A stretch of DNA of 64,000 bases from Tistrella bauzanensis (GCF_014636235.1 NZ_BMDZ01000023.1:1-64000); one strand, 5' to 3'; shown: positions 52,301-60,239, numbered from the stretch's first letter. Translations and numbers: made by a program. The notes: generated by a model not told the origin, from the sequence alone.

Positions 52301-54053
52301 CCATCGCCCACCATTGCGGGCCCATGCCAGAGAACACGAATACCGGGTCGCCGGGCCGGTTGGCGGCGCGGCCGCGTCCGGCGATGATGCCGGGGCCAGC
52401 CGTGCCGGCGGCGGCATCGCGCAGCCGCTCCGCCGCTTCGCCATGGTCGCTGGCAATCACCGCCAGACGGTGATCATGTTGGCTGCGCCGGGCACCGGCC
52501 CAGGCGGCGATCGCGGTCAGCGGCCGTGCGGCCAGGGCCGGCGTCGCCAGGGCGTCGGCCAGGGCGGTTGCCGCACCCGACAGGGCCTCGGCGCCACGGG
52601 CCGATACCGGCAGCAGCACCGGCCGCGCCTCGGCCGCGTCGGGCAGGGGTGTTGCCGCATCGTCGAACCGCACCGCCATCACCGCCTCGGGCGGGGCCGC
52701 CTCCAGCACCGCATGGGCATTGGTGCCGCCGAAGCCGAATGAATTCACGCCCGCGCGGGCGGTATGACCATTCTCGGGCCAGGGCTGGTCCTCGGTCGCC
52801 ACCTTCAGCATCAGGCCATCGAAATCGATCGCCGGATTGGGGCTCTGGAAGTTCAGATTCGACGGTATCCGCCGGTGATGCAGCGCCAGCGTCGCCTTGA
52901 TCAGGCCGGCGATACCGGCGGCGGCCTCAAGATGGCCGATATTGGTCTTCACCGATCCGACCACGCAGGCGGTGCCGGCGGGGCGGCCCTGGGCCAGCAC
53001 CCGGCCAAGCGCCCGGGCCTCGATCGGGTCACCCACGGGCGTGCCGGTGCCATGGGCCTCCATATACTGGATATGGCCGGGTATGACCCCGGCGCGGGCA
53101 TAGGCCGTCTCCAGCATCCGCGCCTGGGAGTCCTCACCCGGCACGGTCATACCGTTGGTATGGCCATCCTGATTGACCACGGTCGCCCGGATCACCGCAT
53201 AGACCGGGTCGCCATCGGCCAGCGCCGCCGATAGCGGCTTCAGCACCACGATGCCGGCGCCCTCGCCACGGGTATAGCCATTGGCGCGGGCGTCGAAGGT
53301 CTTGCAGCGGCCATCGGGCGACAGCATCGACGCGCGGCTGAAGCCGATGGTCGGCTCGGGCTTCAGGATCGCGTTGACACCGCCGACGATCGCCACCCGG
53401 CTTTCACCGCTGCGCAGCGACTGACAGGCCAGATGCAGCGCCACCAGCGATGACGAGCAGGCGGTGTCGACCGCGACGCTGGGGCCTTTCAGGTTCAGCA
53501 GATAGCTGATCCGGTTGGCGGCGATCGACAGCGCGAGGCCGGTATTGGTGTGGCCGGAAATCAGCTCGCGATTGTTCATCCCGTGCTGGATCTCGGCATA
53601 ATCATAGGCGGCGATGCCGATGAACACGCCGGTCTCCGACCCGTCCAGCCGCTCAAGCCCCAGCCCGGCATCCTCGATCGCATCGACCGCCGCTTCCAGC
53701 AGCAGGCGCTGCTGGGGGTCCATCAACTGCGCCTCGCGCGGTGAGATGCCGAAGAAGCCGGGATCGAACTTGTCGATATCGGCCATGAAACCGCCCATGC
53801 GGGTGCCGATGGTACCGGGGCGTGATGCCGGGTCGGGATGATGGAACAGCGCCGCGTTCCAGCGGTCGGCGGGCACCTCGCACACGGCATCCACCCGGTT
53901 GCGCAGCATCTGCCAGAAGGCGGCCGGGCCGTCGGCACCGCCGGGCAGGCGGCAGCCGATGCCCAGAATGGCGATCGGCTCAAGCGGGGTGGCGCCGGCA
54001 TCGGCAGGAATCAGCGGCTCGGCCTTGAAGGTGGGGTCTTTGGGCGCGTTCAT
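46347..54053 (-). CDS. Highly reducing type I polyketide synthase (KS-AT-DH-MT-ER-KR-ACP)
   Basis: A 2568-residue single-module synthase, probably iterative. KS: residues 25-450 with Cys199 (VDTACSSSL), His334 (EAHGTGT) and His374 (NIGHLEAAAG). AT: about 570-860 with Ser663 (GHSTGEA) and VPFHSHHM in the selectivity region, which points to malonyl-CoA. DH: about 940-1220 with His971 (HAVGGSVLFP) and the Asp in HPSVLDACFQ. C-methyltransferase: about 1380-1620 with VLEIGAGTGATA. A structural ketoreductase-like part (about 1655-1850) precedes ER (1870-2190, HAAAGGVGLTAIQ). KR: 2205-2390 with LLTGGLGGFGLAVAEWL, the LDD motif (VLDDD, B-type) and Tyr2359. ACP: Ser2525 (LGLDSLMAVEL). There is no thioesterase. 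The domain order is that of fungal highly reducing synthases. It overlaps the acyl-AMP ligase gene by four bases, with GGGAGG before the ATG. Confidence 0.95.
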   Translation of the reverse strand: MNAPKDPTFKAEPLIPADAGATPLEPIAILGIGCRLPGGADGPAAFWQMLRNRVDAVCEVPADRWNAALFHHPDPASRPGTIGTRMGGFMADIDKFDPGFFGISPREAQLMDPQQRLLLEAAVDAIEDAGLGLERLDGSETGVFIGIAAYDYAEIQHGMNNRELISGHTNTGLALSIAANRISYLLNLKGPSVAVDTACSSSLVALHLACQSLRSGESRVAIVGGVNAILKPEPTIGFSRASMLSPDGRCKTFDARANGYTRGEGAGIVVLKPLSAALADGDPVYAVIRATVVNQDGHTNGMTVPGEDSQARMLETAYARAGVIPGHIQYMEAHGTGTPVGDPIEARALGRVLAQGRPAGTACVVGSVKTNIGHLEAAAGIAGLIKATLALHHRRIPSNLNFQSPNPAIDFDGLMLKVATEDQPWPENGHTARAGVNSFGFGGTNAHAVLEAAPPEAVMAVRFDDAATPLPDAAEARPVLLPVSARGAEALSGAATALADALATPALAARPLTAIAAWAGARRSQHDHRLAVIASDHGEAAERLRDAAAGTAGPGIIAGRGRAANRPGDPVFVFSGMGPQWWAMGRQLIAGEPLFRATIEACDAHLKAAGAPWSLMDEMLRPEAQSLMAETYISQPSNFALQVGLARLWRHWGIRPSAIVGHSTGEAAAAHIAGQLDLATACTVIYHRSRVQQRASGKGRMLAAALTEAEALERIAPVADRVSIAAMNGPGILTLAGDAEPLEAIAAGLAEDGRFNRFLTVAVPFHSHHMDPLREDLEASLAAIRPTAATTPLYSTVTGARADDLPYDAAYWWRNVRQPVRFADAIRALIADGHDSFLEIGPHPVISSSIDDTAGETGTKVRTAHSLRRQTDERSVLLTNLAQLYTAGHDIDWLAVNGHDQAGAESGRRPAPVPLPAYPWQHKRYWQEAAESLDGRVGVPPHPFIGRKLASGLPLREIRVDLDRLPFLADHAVGGSVLFPGAGFIEAGIAAWTAETGSRPGSVEDIRFLKALILGADRAVKLQVALDPSTGGARILSRPLGEDDAPWALHATMTLKPQTAAHGHAQAVDLAAAAARCDQGVADRGYGAFMARGLAYGPAFQGIAALNRGAGEALARIVLPDAARGQDGAGDATGGYTLHPSVLDACFQAVLGAIEGTAAASGAYLPVAVERLRLLAPVATDPDMVLNAHARLLTLNSKQLDADIRLTDATGRVLVEVQGFTCMALDQAGAGGRGEAAQLDRRLFAEHWVEQAAGVVATDLPAPADLVGEVTPLLPPMVERLGRAGYYADAQPLLDRLTAAYANAAFAELGAELGADPASPDVAAALADTIDPLHHRLLARLAAVARTEGDAARVPPESVLALIEQRHPELEPELVLIRRCGAALARVLTGAQDPLDLIFPDGAQTDAERVYRDSRSFGTYNLILEQAVRALVDRLPADRAIRVLEIGAGTGATAAHLLPALPSARTDYVFTDISTAFTAKAEQKFRDHGFVRYRLLDIEKDPVAQGFAPASFDLVIATDSLHATRAIDRTLGHATGLLRPGGLMALVELTAPPPWFDLVFGMLKGWWAFDDAEARPAHACMALPAWEAALARAGCDTVAALSDRADGGPTVHSVILARRSTTAQALPVGTDPIGAEDDGGDALDSLLGLSTMTRAKPGWLVLGDGRGVGAALARSLEERGHPVLLAGGEDARRIPSLIDRAMAALPEIGGIVHLWSLDAGPTEAADMVAVEAAGAGALLDLVKSVTDPSFGNPPRLVVVTAGARRATPADPAPEAAQAPAWGFARVLTNEHPELGTVMVDLSAGTDGGSGPEVEALAAICAEGAGAETEIALRGDRSLVARIRPETVDSLRRRALDPRPVQADTAFRLNALKLGALDNLMLTQITVPEPGPDEVEIEVAFTGLNFRDVMKVMGIYPTEGDEPLVLGDEIAGHVVRTGPGITDLAPGDRVIAIAPGFASRTVVKRGFVARLPDGVALDGGATIPITFVTVWYALHHLARAEAGERILIHAAAGGVGLTAIQVAKRAGLEIHATAGSPEKRDFIRGLGVTHIYDSRSLDFADQIMEATGGEGVDMVLNSLAGEAIPKSLGVLRAYGRFLEIGKTDIYGNSRIGLRPFRNNLSYFAIDLDRVFRERPKLAARLMTEVAAAFAQGTDGGPALEPLPRRVWPVSRAEQAFRHMAQARHIGKIVLEMADAEARIARPLPRPLPLKADGTYLLTGGLGGFGLAVAEWLVARGAGTVVLAGRSGAATPEAQAGVDRLRSGGARVRVERCDITDRAAVDAMLGRIRAELPPLRGVLHAAMVLDDDHVLTLDRDRLARVTAPKVKGALNLHLATRDDPIELFMMFSSFAAMVGNPGQANYVAANQYLVALAERRRVQGLPALVVDWGAIGGVGYVAAHDEIARHFERHGLTPVQAPDALAAIETLLGAGAVATGVIDIDWAKWARYLPEIARNPRYGDLPMTEGAGAGQGGGDSGEQILAQILDAAGEDRPALLQAALADRLATVLGTSADALDTGQPLADLGLDSLMAVELSCLIEDDLGVKTPAIELTQSPSLSKLTERLLTAIAP

Positions 54054-55888
54054 CCGGTGATCCTCCCGTTCGTGGGGGCAGTCTTCGTGGGGGGCGTTCT
54101 GGCGGGTGTCGATTGCTGACGGTCCGCAAGGCGGGCGGCGACGATCTCGCGGCAGCGGAAGCGCTGGATCTTGCCGCTGGGGGTGCGCGGGATCAGGCCG
54201 GCAGCGATCCAGTGGGTGCCGATGCCGGTCAGGCCGAAGGCCTCGTGCAGCGCATCGCGGATCGCCTGGGCGATCACGGGTCGCGCGTCTTCGGGCCCGA
54301 GGCGTGTGTCGAGCAGCAGGTGCAGTGCCTCGGTGCCGATGGTCTCATCCGTCAGGCCGACCGCGATCACCGACGGCGTGACCGCGGCATCGGCCGCGGC
54401 CTCGGCCACATCCTCGATCTGGGCGGGGGTGAAGTTGCGCCCGCCTAAGATCAGCAGATCCTTGGCCCGGCCGGTGACATGGAGTTGTCCGTTGGCCAGA
54501 TAGCCGAGGTCGCCGGTGCGCAGCCAGCCGTCGGGCCGATACAGCCGGGCGCTTTCGGCCGGGTCCAGCCAATAACCCTGAACCGCGGCCGGGCTGAAGA
54601 TCTCGATCTCACCCACCTGCCGGTCGGGTAGATCGCGACCATCGGTGCCGGTGATCCGGAGCCCCGCCCCCGGCACCGCCGGCCCCAGGGTCACGGCGTC
54701 CAGATGGCGCGCGACCGTGTCGCCGGCGGCGACCGCGCGGCCGCCCTCGGCCAGCCGATCGGCATCGATCCGGTCGACCACACAGCCGCCCACGGGCGGA
54801 ATCGCCACGGCCAGCGTCGCCTCGGCCAGCCCATAGACCGGGCGCAGCGCCGCCGGCGCGAAACCGTGGTCGCCAAAAGCCTGGGCGAAGCCGTTCAGGG
54901 TGCGGGCATGGACCGGCTCGGCCCCGCACAGCGCCACCCGCCAGCCGCTGAGATCCAGCCCGCGCGGCGGCCGCAACCGGGCCAGCCGCGCGCACATCTG
55001 GAAGGCGCTGTTGGGCGCCGGCGACAGCGTGCCGCGATGGCGCGACATCCAGCCCGGCCAGTTCATCGGGTTGCGCAGGAATTCGGCCGTGTCGGCCAGC
55101 ACCATGCCGATGCCCCAATGCAGGGCATAATTCAGCCCCACCAGCCCCATATCGTGCGACAGCGGCAGCCACGAGACCAGCACGTCGCCGGACACATCCG
55201 CGGGCGTCGCACAGATCGCGGCGCCGATCTGGGCCAGATTGGCCGCCAGCCGGTCGTGGTGAACCACGGCGAGCTTCGGACTGCCGGTCGATCCGGATGT
55301 CTGCTGAAGATGGGCGATGCCATGCGGATCATGCCCCAGCACCGGCATCGGCGCCTTCAGGCCGGCTGAAAGCAGGGCATCGGCGGCGGCAAGCCGGGCG
55401 CCGGGTGCGTCGGCGAGCGCGCCGTCGCCATCGGCCGCCAGGGCCGCCGTGGTGGCGGCCTCGGCGATGATCGACCGGGCGTCGGCCCGCCGCGCGATAT
55501 CGGCCAGATGCTGGCGCGCGGCTGCCGGCACAGGCACCGGTGGCGGTGCCACCACCACCGGCAGAACGCCCGATGCGCCGGCGCCCAGATAGAACGCCAG
55601 GAACAACCGTGAGGCGGGCAGTGCCAGGACCACCCGGTCGCCGGCGACGATCCCCGCCGCCGCGAGCGCCCGGGCGCCGGCGGTGGCCAGCGTCGCCAGA
55701 TCGGCGCGGGTCAGCACCGCCTCGCCGCCGCCACGCTCGATCACGCGCAAGCCGGCCGCATGGGGATGTGTCTCGGCCATGCGGGCGACGGCGGCCCAGG
55801 CGGTGCGCGCGGGCAGAGCGTCGAGGAAGCCCGCGAAGCGGCGGCCCGCGTCGTCGGGATGGGACGGGATGGCAGTTGCAGCAGTCAT
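54050..55888 (-). CDS. Fatty acyl-AMP ligase (FAAL)
   Basis: A 612-residue adenylate-forming enzyme of the FadD32/FAAL type, which activates a fatty acid as acyl-AMP and passes it to a carrier protein rather than to CoA. AHLQQTSGSTGSPKLAVV is the ATP motif. VSWLPLSHDMGLVGLNY is the family signature. RPVYGLAEATLAVAIPP is the adenylation block. RTPSGKIQRFRCREIV holds the C-terminal lysine. Within this cluster it should load an acyl starter onto the stand-alone ACP or the PKS. The stop overlaps the PKS start (ATGA). The start is uncertain: 55888 is used, while an ATG at 55936 overlaps the preceding gene and is also open. Confidence 0.92.
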   Translation of the reverse strand: MTAATAIPSHPDDAGRRFAGFLDALPARTAWAAVARMAETHPHAAGLRVIERGGGEAVLTRADLATLATAGARALAAAGIVAGDRVVLALPASRLFLAFYLGAGASGVLPVVVAPPPVPVPAAARQHLADIARRADARSIIAEAATTAALAADGDGALADAPGARLAAADALLSAGLKAPMPVLGHDPHGIAHLQQTSGSTGSPKLAVVHHDRLAANLAQIGAAICATPADVSGDVLVSWLPLSHDMGLVGLNYALHWGIGMVLADTAEFLRNPMNWPGWMSRHRGTLSPAPNSAFQMCARLARLRPPRGLDLSGWRVALCGAEPVHARTLNGFAQAFGDHGFAPAALRPVYGLAEATLAVAIPPVGGCVVDRIDADRLAEGGRAVAAGDTVARHLDAVTLGPAVPGAGLRITGTDGRDLPDRQVGEIEIFSPAAVQGYWLDPAESARLYRPDGWLRTGDLGYLANGQLHVTGRAKDLLILGGRNFTPAQIEDVAEAAADAAVTPSVIAVGLTDETIGTEALHLLLDTRLGPEDARPVIAQAIRDALHEAFGLTGIGTHWIAAGLIPRTPSGKIQRFRCREIVAARLADRQQSTPARTPPTKTAPTNGRITG

Positions 55889-55925
55889 CAGGCGGGCCCC
55901 GGCCTCGTTGGCATGACGTGCCGGC

Positions 55926-57458
55926 CTATCTGGCATAGGCCTTGGCGAAGGCGGGTTCGGCGCCGCGGGCGGTGCCGGCCAGCCAGTCGCGGGTGGCGCC
56001 GTGACGGTCCTCGAAATCGGACCGGATCAGATCCTCGCGCAGGCTGCCCTCGCGGGTGTAATAGGGCTGCTCCAGCTTTTCCAGAAAGGCGATGTGGCGC
56101 TCCATGCCCGCGCGCCCCAGCGCCACGCTGCGCTGGTACGACTTCAAACGCATCCGGCGCTGTGGGCGGGTTTCCACCTCGAAGGCCCGTTCGAAGAAGA
56201 TGTCGTAGCTGTCGAGGATCGCCTGCTGCAATGCCGACGGACGCATGTGGCGGGGGAAGATGCCGACAAACGAGTAGTGCTGGTATGTCGGCACTTCCAT
56301 GATGATCCGGTGGTCTTCCACATCCTGCCGGGCGCCGAACAGCAGATTCTGGAACGGATATTCCGCAAGGCAGACGAAGGTCGGATGAACGATGCGGGCA
56401 TCGGCGCACCAGCGCGCCGTGCGCTCGATCGCCGCGCGGTCCTGTTCGTCCAGGCCATAGATGATCGCCGAATGGATGTAGATGTCGTTCTCGGCGAACT
56501 TCCACAGCCGCTGGGTCTGCTCGGTGGCATCGACCTTCTTGTTGAAGGCCTTCAGCACGCCGGGATCCTCGGATTCGACCCCCAGGCAGTATTCATCGAA
56601 CCCCGATGCCTTCATCTCCAGCACCAGATCCTCATCATCGGCGTGGTTGATGCGGCTCATCGAGATGAATTTATAGGGCCGGTCACGCACCGCGCGCGCC
56701 ACCTGCTCGCAGAAATCGCGGCGGGTGGTGAAATTCAGGTCGGTGACATAGAACCGGGTGCAGCCGGTCTGGGCATGGATGCCGTCCAGCTCGGCCACGA
56801 TGTCGGGGATGGTCTTGGTGCGGAACTTGCGGCCCAGCAGCCGGATCGCATAGCAGAACGAACAGTCGAACGGGCAGCCGCGCGACATCGACACCGTCGC
56901 CCAGTGCAACTTGGGCGCGCGGGCCAGAAGCTGCGGGCGGATGCTGGTCGAGATCTTGTCGAACCGCTTGATATCGTTGACCCGGAGCCGGCCATCGGTG
57001 CCGATCCAGGCGATGTTGGGGATGCCGTCCAGATCGAGCGTCGCGCCGGATGCGCGACGCGCGATCAACTCCAGTGTCGGCAACTCGCCCTCGCCCAGAA
57101 CCGCGACGTCGGCGTATTTCAGCGCCTCATGCGGGGCGAAGGCGGCATGCGGTCCGCCCATGATCACCAGCGCATCCCGCCGCCGCCTGCGGCTGATCGT
57201 CTCCAGGGTTGGGATGTTCGACCAGAAATGGGTGGCGAGCGCCGAGATCAGGATGACGTCATAGTCTTCCAGCGGAAAATCCGCCGGCTTCTCGCCCCAG
57301 AACATCTGGCACATCTCGATCTCGGCTTCTGGAAGCTGATCGGCGATGAACGAGGCGACGTAATAGATACCGTCATTATAGGTGGTGGCCAGGGTCGACA
57401 CATCCGGATAGTCAGGATGAAAGCCAAGCTGGATGGCCAGGACTTTAAGCGCACTCAT
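55926..57458 (-). CDS. Cobalamin-type radical SAM protein (second in operon)
   Basis: A 510-residue class B radical SAM protein. The N-terminal Rossmann-like domain contains DYDVILISALATHFW, ALVIMGGPHAAFAPHEAL and VLGEGELPTLELI, the layout of a B12-binding domain. The 4Fe-4S cluster motif is Cys195, Cys199 and Cys202 in SRGCPFDCSFCYAIRL. The TIM barrel then has FYVTDLNFTTRRDF and FDEYCLGVESEDPGVL. Members methylate unreactive carbons, or make and break carbon-carbon bonds. Its place with a PKS suggests modification of the polyketide or its starter. The ATG at 57458 follows GAGGGA. It starts 130 bases after the other radical SAM gene. Confidence 0.9.
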   Translation of the reverse strand: MSALKVLAIQLGFHPDYPDVSTLATTYNDGIYYVASFIADQLPEAEIEMCQMFWGEKPADFPLEDYDVILISALATHFWSNIPTLETISRRRRRDALVIMGGPHAAFAPHEALKYADVAVLGEGELPTLELIARRASGATLDLDGIPNIAWIGTDGRLRVNDIKRFDKISTSIRPQLLARAPKLHWATVSMSRGCPFDCSFCYAIRLLGRKFRTKTIPDIVAELDGIHAQTGCTRFYVTDLNFTTRRDFCEQVARAVRDRPYKFISMSRINHADDEDLVLEMKASGFDEYCLGVESEDPGVLKAFNKKVDATEQTQRLWKFAENDIYIHSAIIYGLDEQDRAAIERTARWCADARIVHPTFVCLAEYPFQNLLFGARQDVEDHRIIMEVPTYQHYSFVGIFPRHMRPSALQQAILDSYDIFFERAFEVETRPQRRMRLKSYQRSVALGRAGMERHIAFLEKLEQPYYTREGSLREDLIRSDFEDRHGATRDWLAGTARGAEPAFAKAYAR

Positions 57459-57588
57459 CAGCGGTCCCTCGGACGGGCGGGGATGTGCGCGCGGGTCTCC
57501 GCCAGGAGCCCGCGTCGGCACGATCCCGCCGGCAGGTTGCCGTGCTGTCTGGAAAACAGGGTGATCGGCCAATGCGGCCGGCTTCAGA

Positions 57589-58959
57589 TCAGCGGTCGGG
57601 TGACCCGAAAGCGCCCGCCGCCATGCCTCCGCTGGTGGCACCGCCACCAAGGCCCAGCCGCGACGGCCGGCTGCCCGGCGGCAGCATGCCGCGCTTGGCC
57701 GCCATCTCGCGCCGAAGCTTGTCCTTCATGTCCTGCTTGATCTTCTGCGCCACGACATCGGGGTCGTTGACCTTGCGCTGGGCCCAGGCCATCAGGTCGC
57801 GGGCTTCGCTCGGCGACATCTTGGCGTGGTTCCAGACCAGGTTGTAGAGATCGAACTTCGACAGATCGGTCTCGGTCACCAGATGCTCCATCTGCTTCCA
57901 CAGCTTGGTGCCGTGAAAGGGGGTGAGCAGGGTCAACTGGCAGGCGAACAGGCCCTCATCGGCAAGCTGGGTGATGTCGTATTCCATATCCTCGATGCTG
58001 TCATCGGGGAAGCCGACCATGAAGGTGCCCAGCGCCCGGCGGCCGTTCTTGATCAGCTCGCGGACGGTTGCGCGGACGTTATAGACATCGTCGCGCTTCT
58101 GGACATCGGCGATGTTCTTGTCGCGATAGCTTTCGATGCCGATGATCGCGCCATCCATGCCCCGGTCGGTCAACTCCTCGATCCGGCCGCGCAGCAGGTC
58201 GGCGCGGGTCAGGCAGATCCAGCCGAGCCCGCGTTTGGCCAGCCCGTCGACTACCCGCTCGGCGATGTCGTTCTTCAGGAAGAACGACTCGTCATAGATG
58301 ATGACATGGGCGACGTTGTTTTCTTTATAGGCATCCAGCGCCCGCTCCATGTCCTCCATGAAGATGGCGTCTTCCTTGGGGTTGAACACCGGCGTGGAAC
58401 AGAAGGTGCAGCCGATGTTGCAGCCGCGCTTGCTGTAGAGATAGCCCACCGGCGAACTGACGCCACGGAAGCTGGAATAGCCCATCATCGGTGGATGCTC
58501 GACCCGCTCAAGCGGCCGGCCATAGACATACTGATGCAGGACATATTCGCCCGGGCCCTTGATCAGCCGGTCGAAATGCGCCTGAATTCCGGGCGTGATC
58601 GCGCCGTAATTGCCGCCCCAGACGTCCTTGACCCCGTACTCGCGGGCAAGTTTCGCCATCTGGATCGCCACCGGCACCGACCAGGTGTAGAAGCTGATCC
58701 CGACCATGTCCCATTGTTCCGATGCGAGCGCCTTCTCGTATTCGGCCCAGGTGGGATATTCCAGAAGCTCCACATCCGGCACATTGGCCTTCAGGAAATT
58801 CAGCCCGGTCGGCGGGCAGGTGACCGACAGCCGGTCATCCAGGTCGTTCGCGCAGGTCCACGCCATATAGGTGTCGGTACGATCGTACCAATTGCCACCG
58901 ATGCCGTTCATTTCCACCAGCGCCTCCTTGGGCGCGGTGGTCAGAAGTACCCGTTTCAT
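57589..58959 (-). CDS. Cobalamin-type radical SAM protein (first in operon)
   Basis: A 456-residue radical SAM protein, first gene of the polyketide cluster. The cluster-binding cysteines are 180, 184 and 187 in SKRGCNIGCTFCSTP. The N-terminal part (WDMVGISFYTWSVPVAIQMAKL, KDVWGGNYGAITPGIQ, LIKGPGEYVLHQ, in blocks) has the layout of a B12-binding domain. The barrel ends with LLTPFHGTKLWKQM. The C-terminus is a Gly-rich tail. It is not a duplicate of the neighbouring radical SAM gene, since length and surrounding motifs differ. The ATG at 58959 lies six bases after GGGGAGG. The ATG two codons earlier touches that site and is less likely. Substrate unknown. Confidence 0.9.
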   Translation of the reverse strand: MKRVLLTTAPKEALVEMNGIGGNWYDRTDTYMAWTCANDLDDRLSVTCPPTGLNFLKANVPDVELLEYPTWAEYEKALASEQWDMVGISFYTWSVPVAIQMAKLAREYGVKDVWGGNYGAITPGIQAHFDRLIKGPGEYVLHQYVYGRPLERVEHPPMMGYSSFRGVSSPVGYLYSKRGCNIGCTFCSTPVFNPKEDAIFMEDMERALDAYKENNVAHVIIYDESFFLKNDIAERVVDGLAKRGLGWICLTRADLLRGRIEELTDRGMDGAIIGIESYRDKNIADVQKRDDVYNVRATVRELIKNGRRALGTFMVGFPDDSIEDMEYDITQLADEGLFACQLTLLTPFHGTKLWKQMEHLVTETDLSKFDLYNLVWNHAKMSPSEARDLMAWAQRKVNDPDVVAQKIKQDMKDKLRREMAAKRGMLPPGSRPSRLGLGGGATSGGMAAGAFGSPDR

Positions 58960-59424
58960 GGACATCCTCCCCGGCGGATCGTCGGTTGCGGCGCCGATGC
59001 GGCCCGCCCTGGCGCAGATCCCGATGAGCGTGCAAGAGCCTCATCGTCTGCCATCAGAGCGGGCGGACGAGGCTGCCGGAGCCTCGTCCTGGATCGGTCC
59101 GTCTTCGCGTCCTCTGCGTTCGGTCCGGTCTTTCTTATCTGTTAACGATAGACGAGGCACAACCTTATTGCACCATGATTCTCATGTAATCGCCTTCTAG
59201 TTTAGTAACGCCGTTATTGAATATTTGGATATGCCGTGGATGCGCGCTCTGACGCCGCGCGCGGTGCCCCGCCGGCCGGCGGTTTGTCGGGACGTGTCGC
59301 CCGATTGTCTCAGCCATTCCGGTGGCGTAGGCTCAACCGCCGGCCGGATGCCGGCACCGGGGCGGCAGCGCCCGTGCCAATCCGGCGGTCTAGTCTATAA
59401 GCCGGACCCGTGGAGGAAGACCTG
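58960..59424. other. Divergent promoter region of the polyketide cluster
   Basis: A 465-base non-coding stretch between the first radical SAM gene and the enoyl-CoA hydratase gene. The centre (about 59135-59235) is clearly AT-rich compared with its flanks and should contain the cluster promoter. The palindrome listed separately lies there. No gene is recognised. Confidence 0.55.
59206..59216. promoter_or_regulatory. Palindrome TAACG-C-CGTTA near the cluster promoter
   Basis: A perfect 5+5 inverted repeat around one base in the AT-rich promoter region, about 250 bases upstream of the first radical SAM gene. It may bind a dimeric regulator, whose gene is not in the cluster. Confidence 0.3.
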
Positions 59425-60231
59425 ATGACCGAGCGTCCGGCCGTGACCGAACTTCTGGAACGCATCGAGGATGGCGTCGCCTGGCTGACCCTGAACCGGC
59501 CCGAGCGGCTGAACGCCATGTCGCGGCCGATGCTGGTCGATCTGGTGGCGGCGCTGATGCGGGTGGCGACCGACGATGCCGTGCGGGTGGTGGTGCTGAC
59601 CGGGGCCGACCGGGCGTTCTGTGCCGGTGGCGACGTCAAGCGGATGGCTGAGACCGCCGAGGCGGAGGCGGCGAAACCCACCGAGCGCCGGGCGACCGAA
59701 CTCAGGCAGGTGATGGAAGCCTCGCGCTGGCTGCACGAGATGGGCAGGCCGACCATCGCCGCGCTGCCGGTGCCGGCGGCCGGTGCCGGGCTGTCGCTGG
59801 CCTGCGACATGCGGATCGCCGCCCGTTCGGCGGTGATGACCACGGCCTTCGCCAAGGTGGCGCTGTCGGGCGATTTCGGCGGCAGCTATTTCCTGACCCG
59901 GCTGGTCGGGCCGGCCCGGGCACGGGCGCTGTATTTCACCGCCGAGGTGCTGGACATGAGCCGCGCCGAGGCGCTGGGGCTGGTGACCAGCGTGGTCGAC
60001 GATGCCGATCTGGAGTCTGAAACCCGCCGGCTGGCGACCAGCCTGGCCGCCGGACCGGCCCTGACCTTCGCCGCCATCAAGCGCAACATGAACCTGGCGG
60101 AAACCGGCACGCTGGCAGAAGTGATGGACCTTGAGGCCATCCAGCACACCCGCTGTTCGGAAAGCGCCGACCATCGCGAGGCCGCGCGGGCCTTTGTCGA
60201 GAAGCGGGCGCCGCGCTTCATCGGCCGGTAA
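59425..60231 (+). CDS. Enoyl-CoA hydratase/isomerase family protein
   Basis: A 268-residue crotonase-fold protein. The oxyanion-hole segments are FCAGGDVKRMA and AAGAGLSLACDMRIAA. At the place of the second catalytic glutamate of hydratases the sequence reads SGDFGGSYFLTRLVG, with Asp where Glu is usual, a pattern also found in isomerase members such as PaaG. It may therefore be an isomerase rather than a hydratase. GAGGAAG lies before the ATG at 59425. It is divergent from the polyketide cluster and convergent with the reductase gene, so it probably forms its own unit. Confidence 0.85.
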   Translation: MTERPAVTELLERIEDGVAWLTLNRPERLNAMSRPMLVDLVAALMRVATDDAVRVVVLTGADRAFCAGGDVKRMAETAEAEAAKPTERRATELRQVMEASRWLHEMGRPTIAALPVPAAGAGLSLACDMRIAARSAVMTTAFAKVALSGDFGGSYFLTRLVGPARARALYFTAEVLDMSRAEALGLVTSVVDDADLESETRRLATSLAAGPALTFAAIKRNMNLAETGTLAEVMDLEAIQHTRCSESADHREAARAFVEKRAPRFIGR

Positions 60232-60239
60232 CATGCCGG

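Noticed and set aside
46347..54053. Splitting the PKS into two modules because of the ketoreductase-like part before the ER
   Set aside because: There is only one KS, one AT and one ACP. The extra Rossmann part between MT and ER is the usual structural half of the ketoreductase in reducing synthases.
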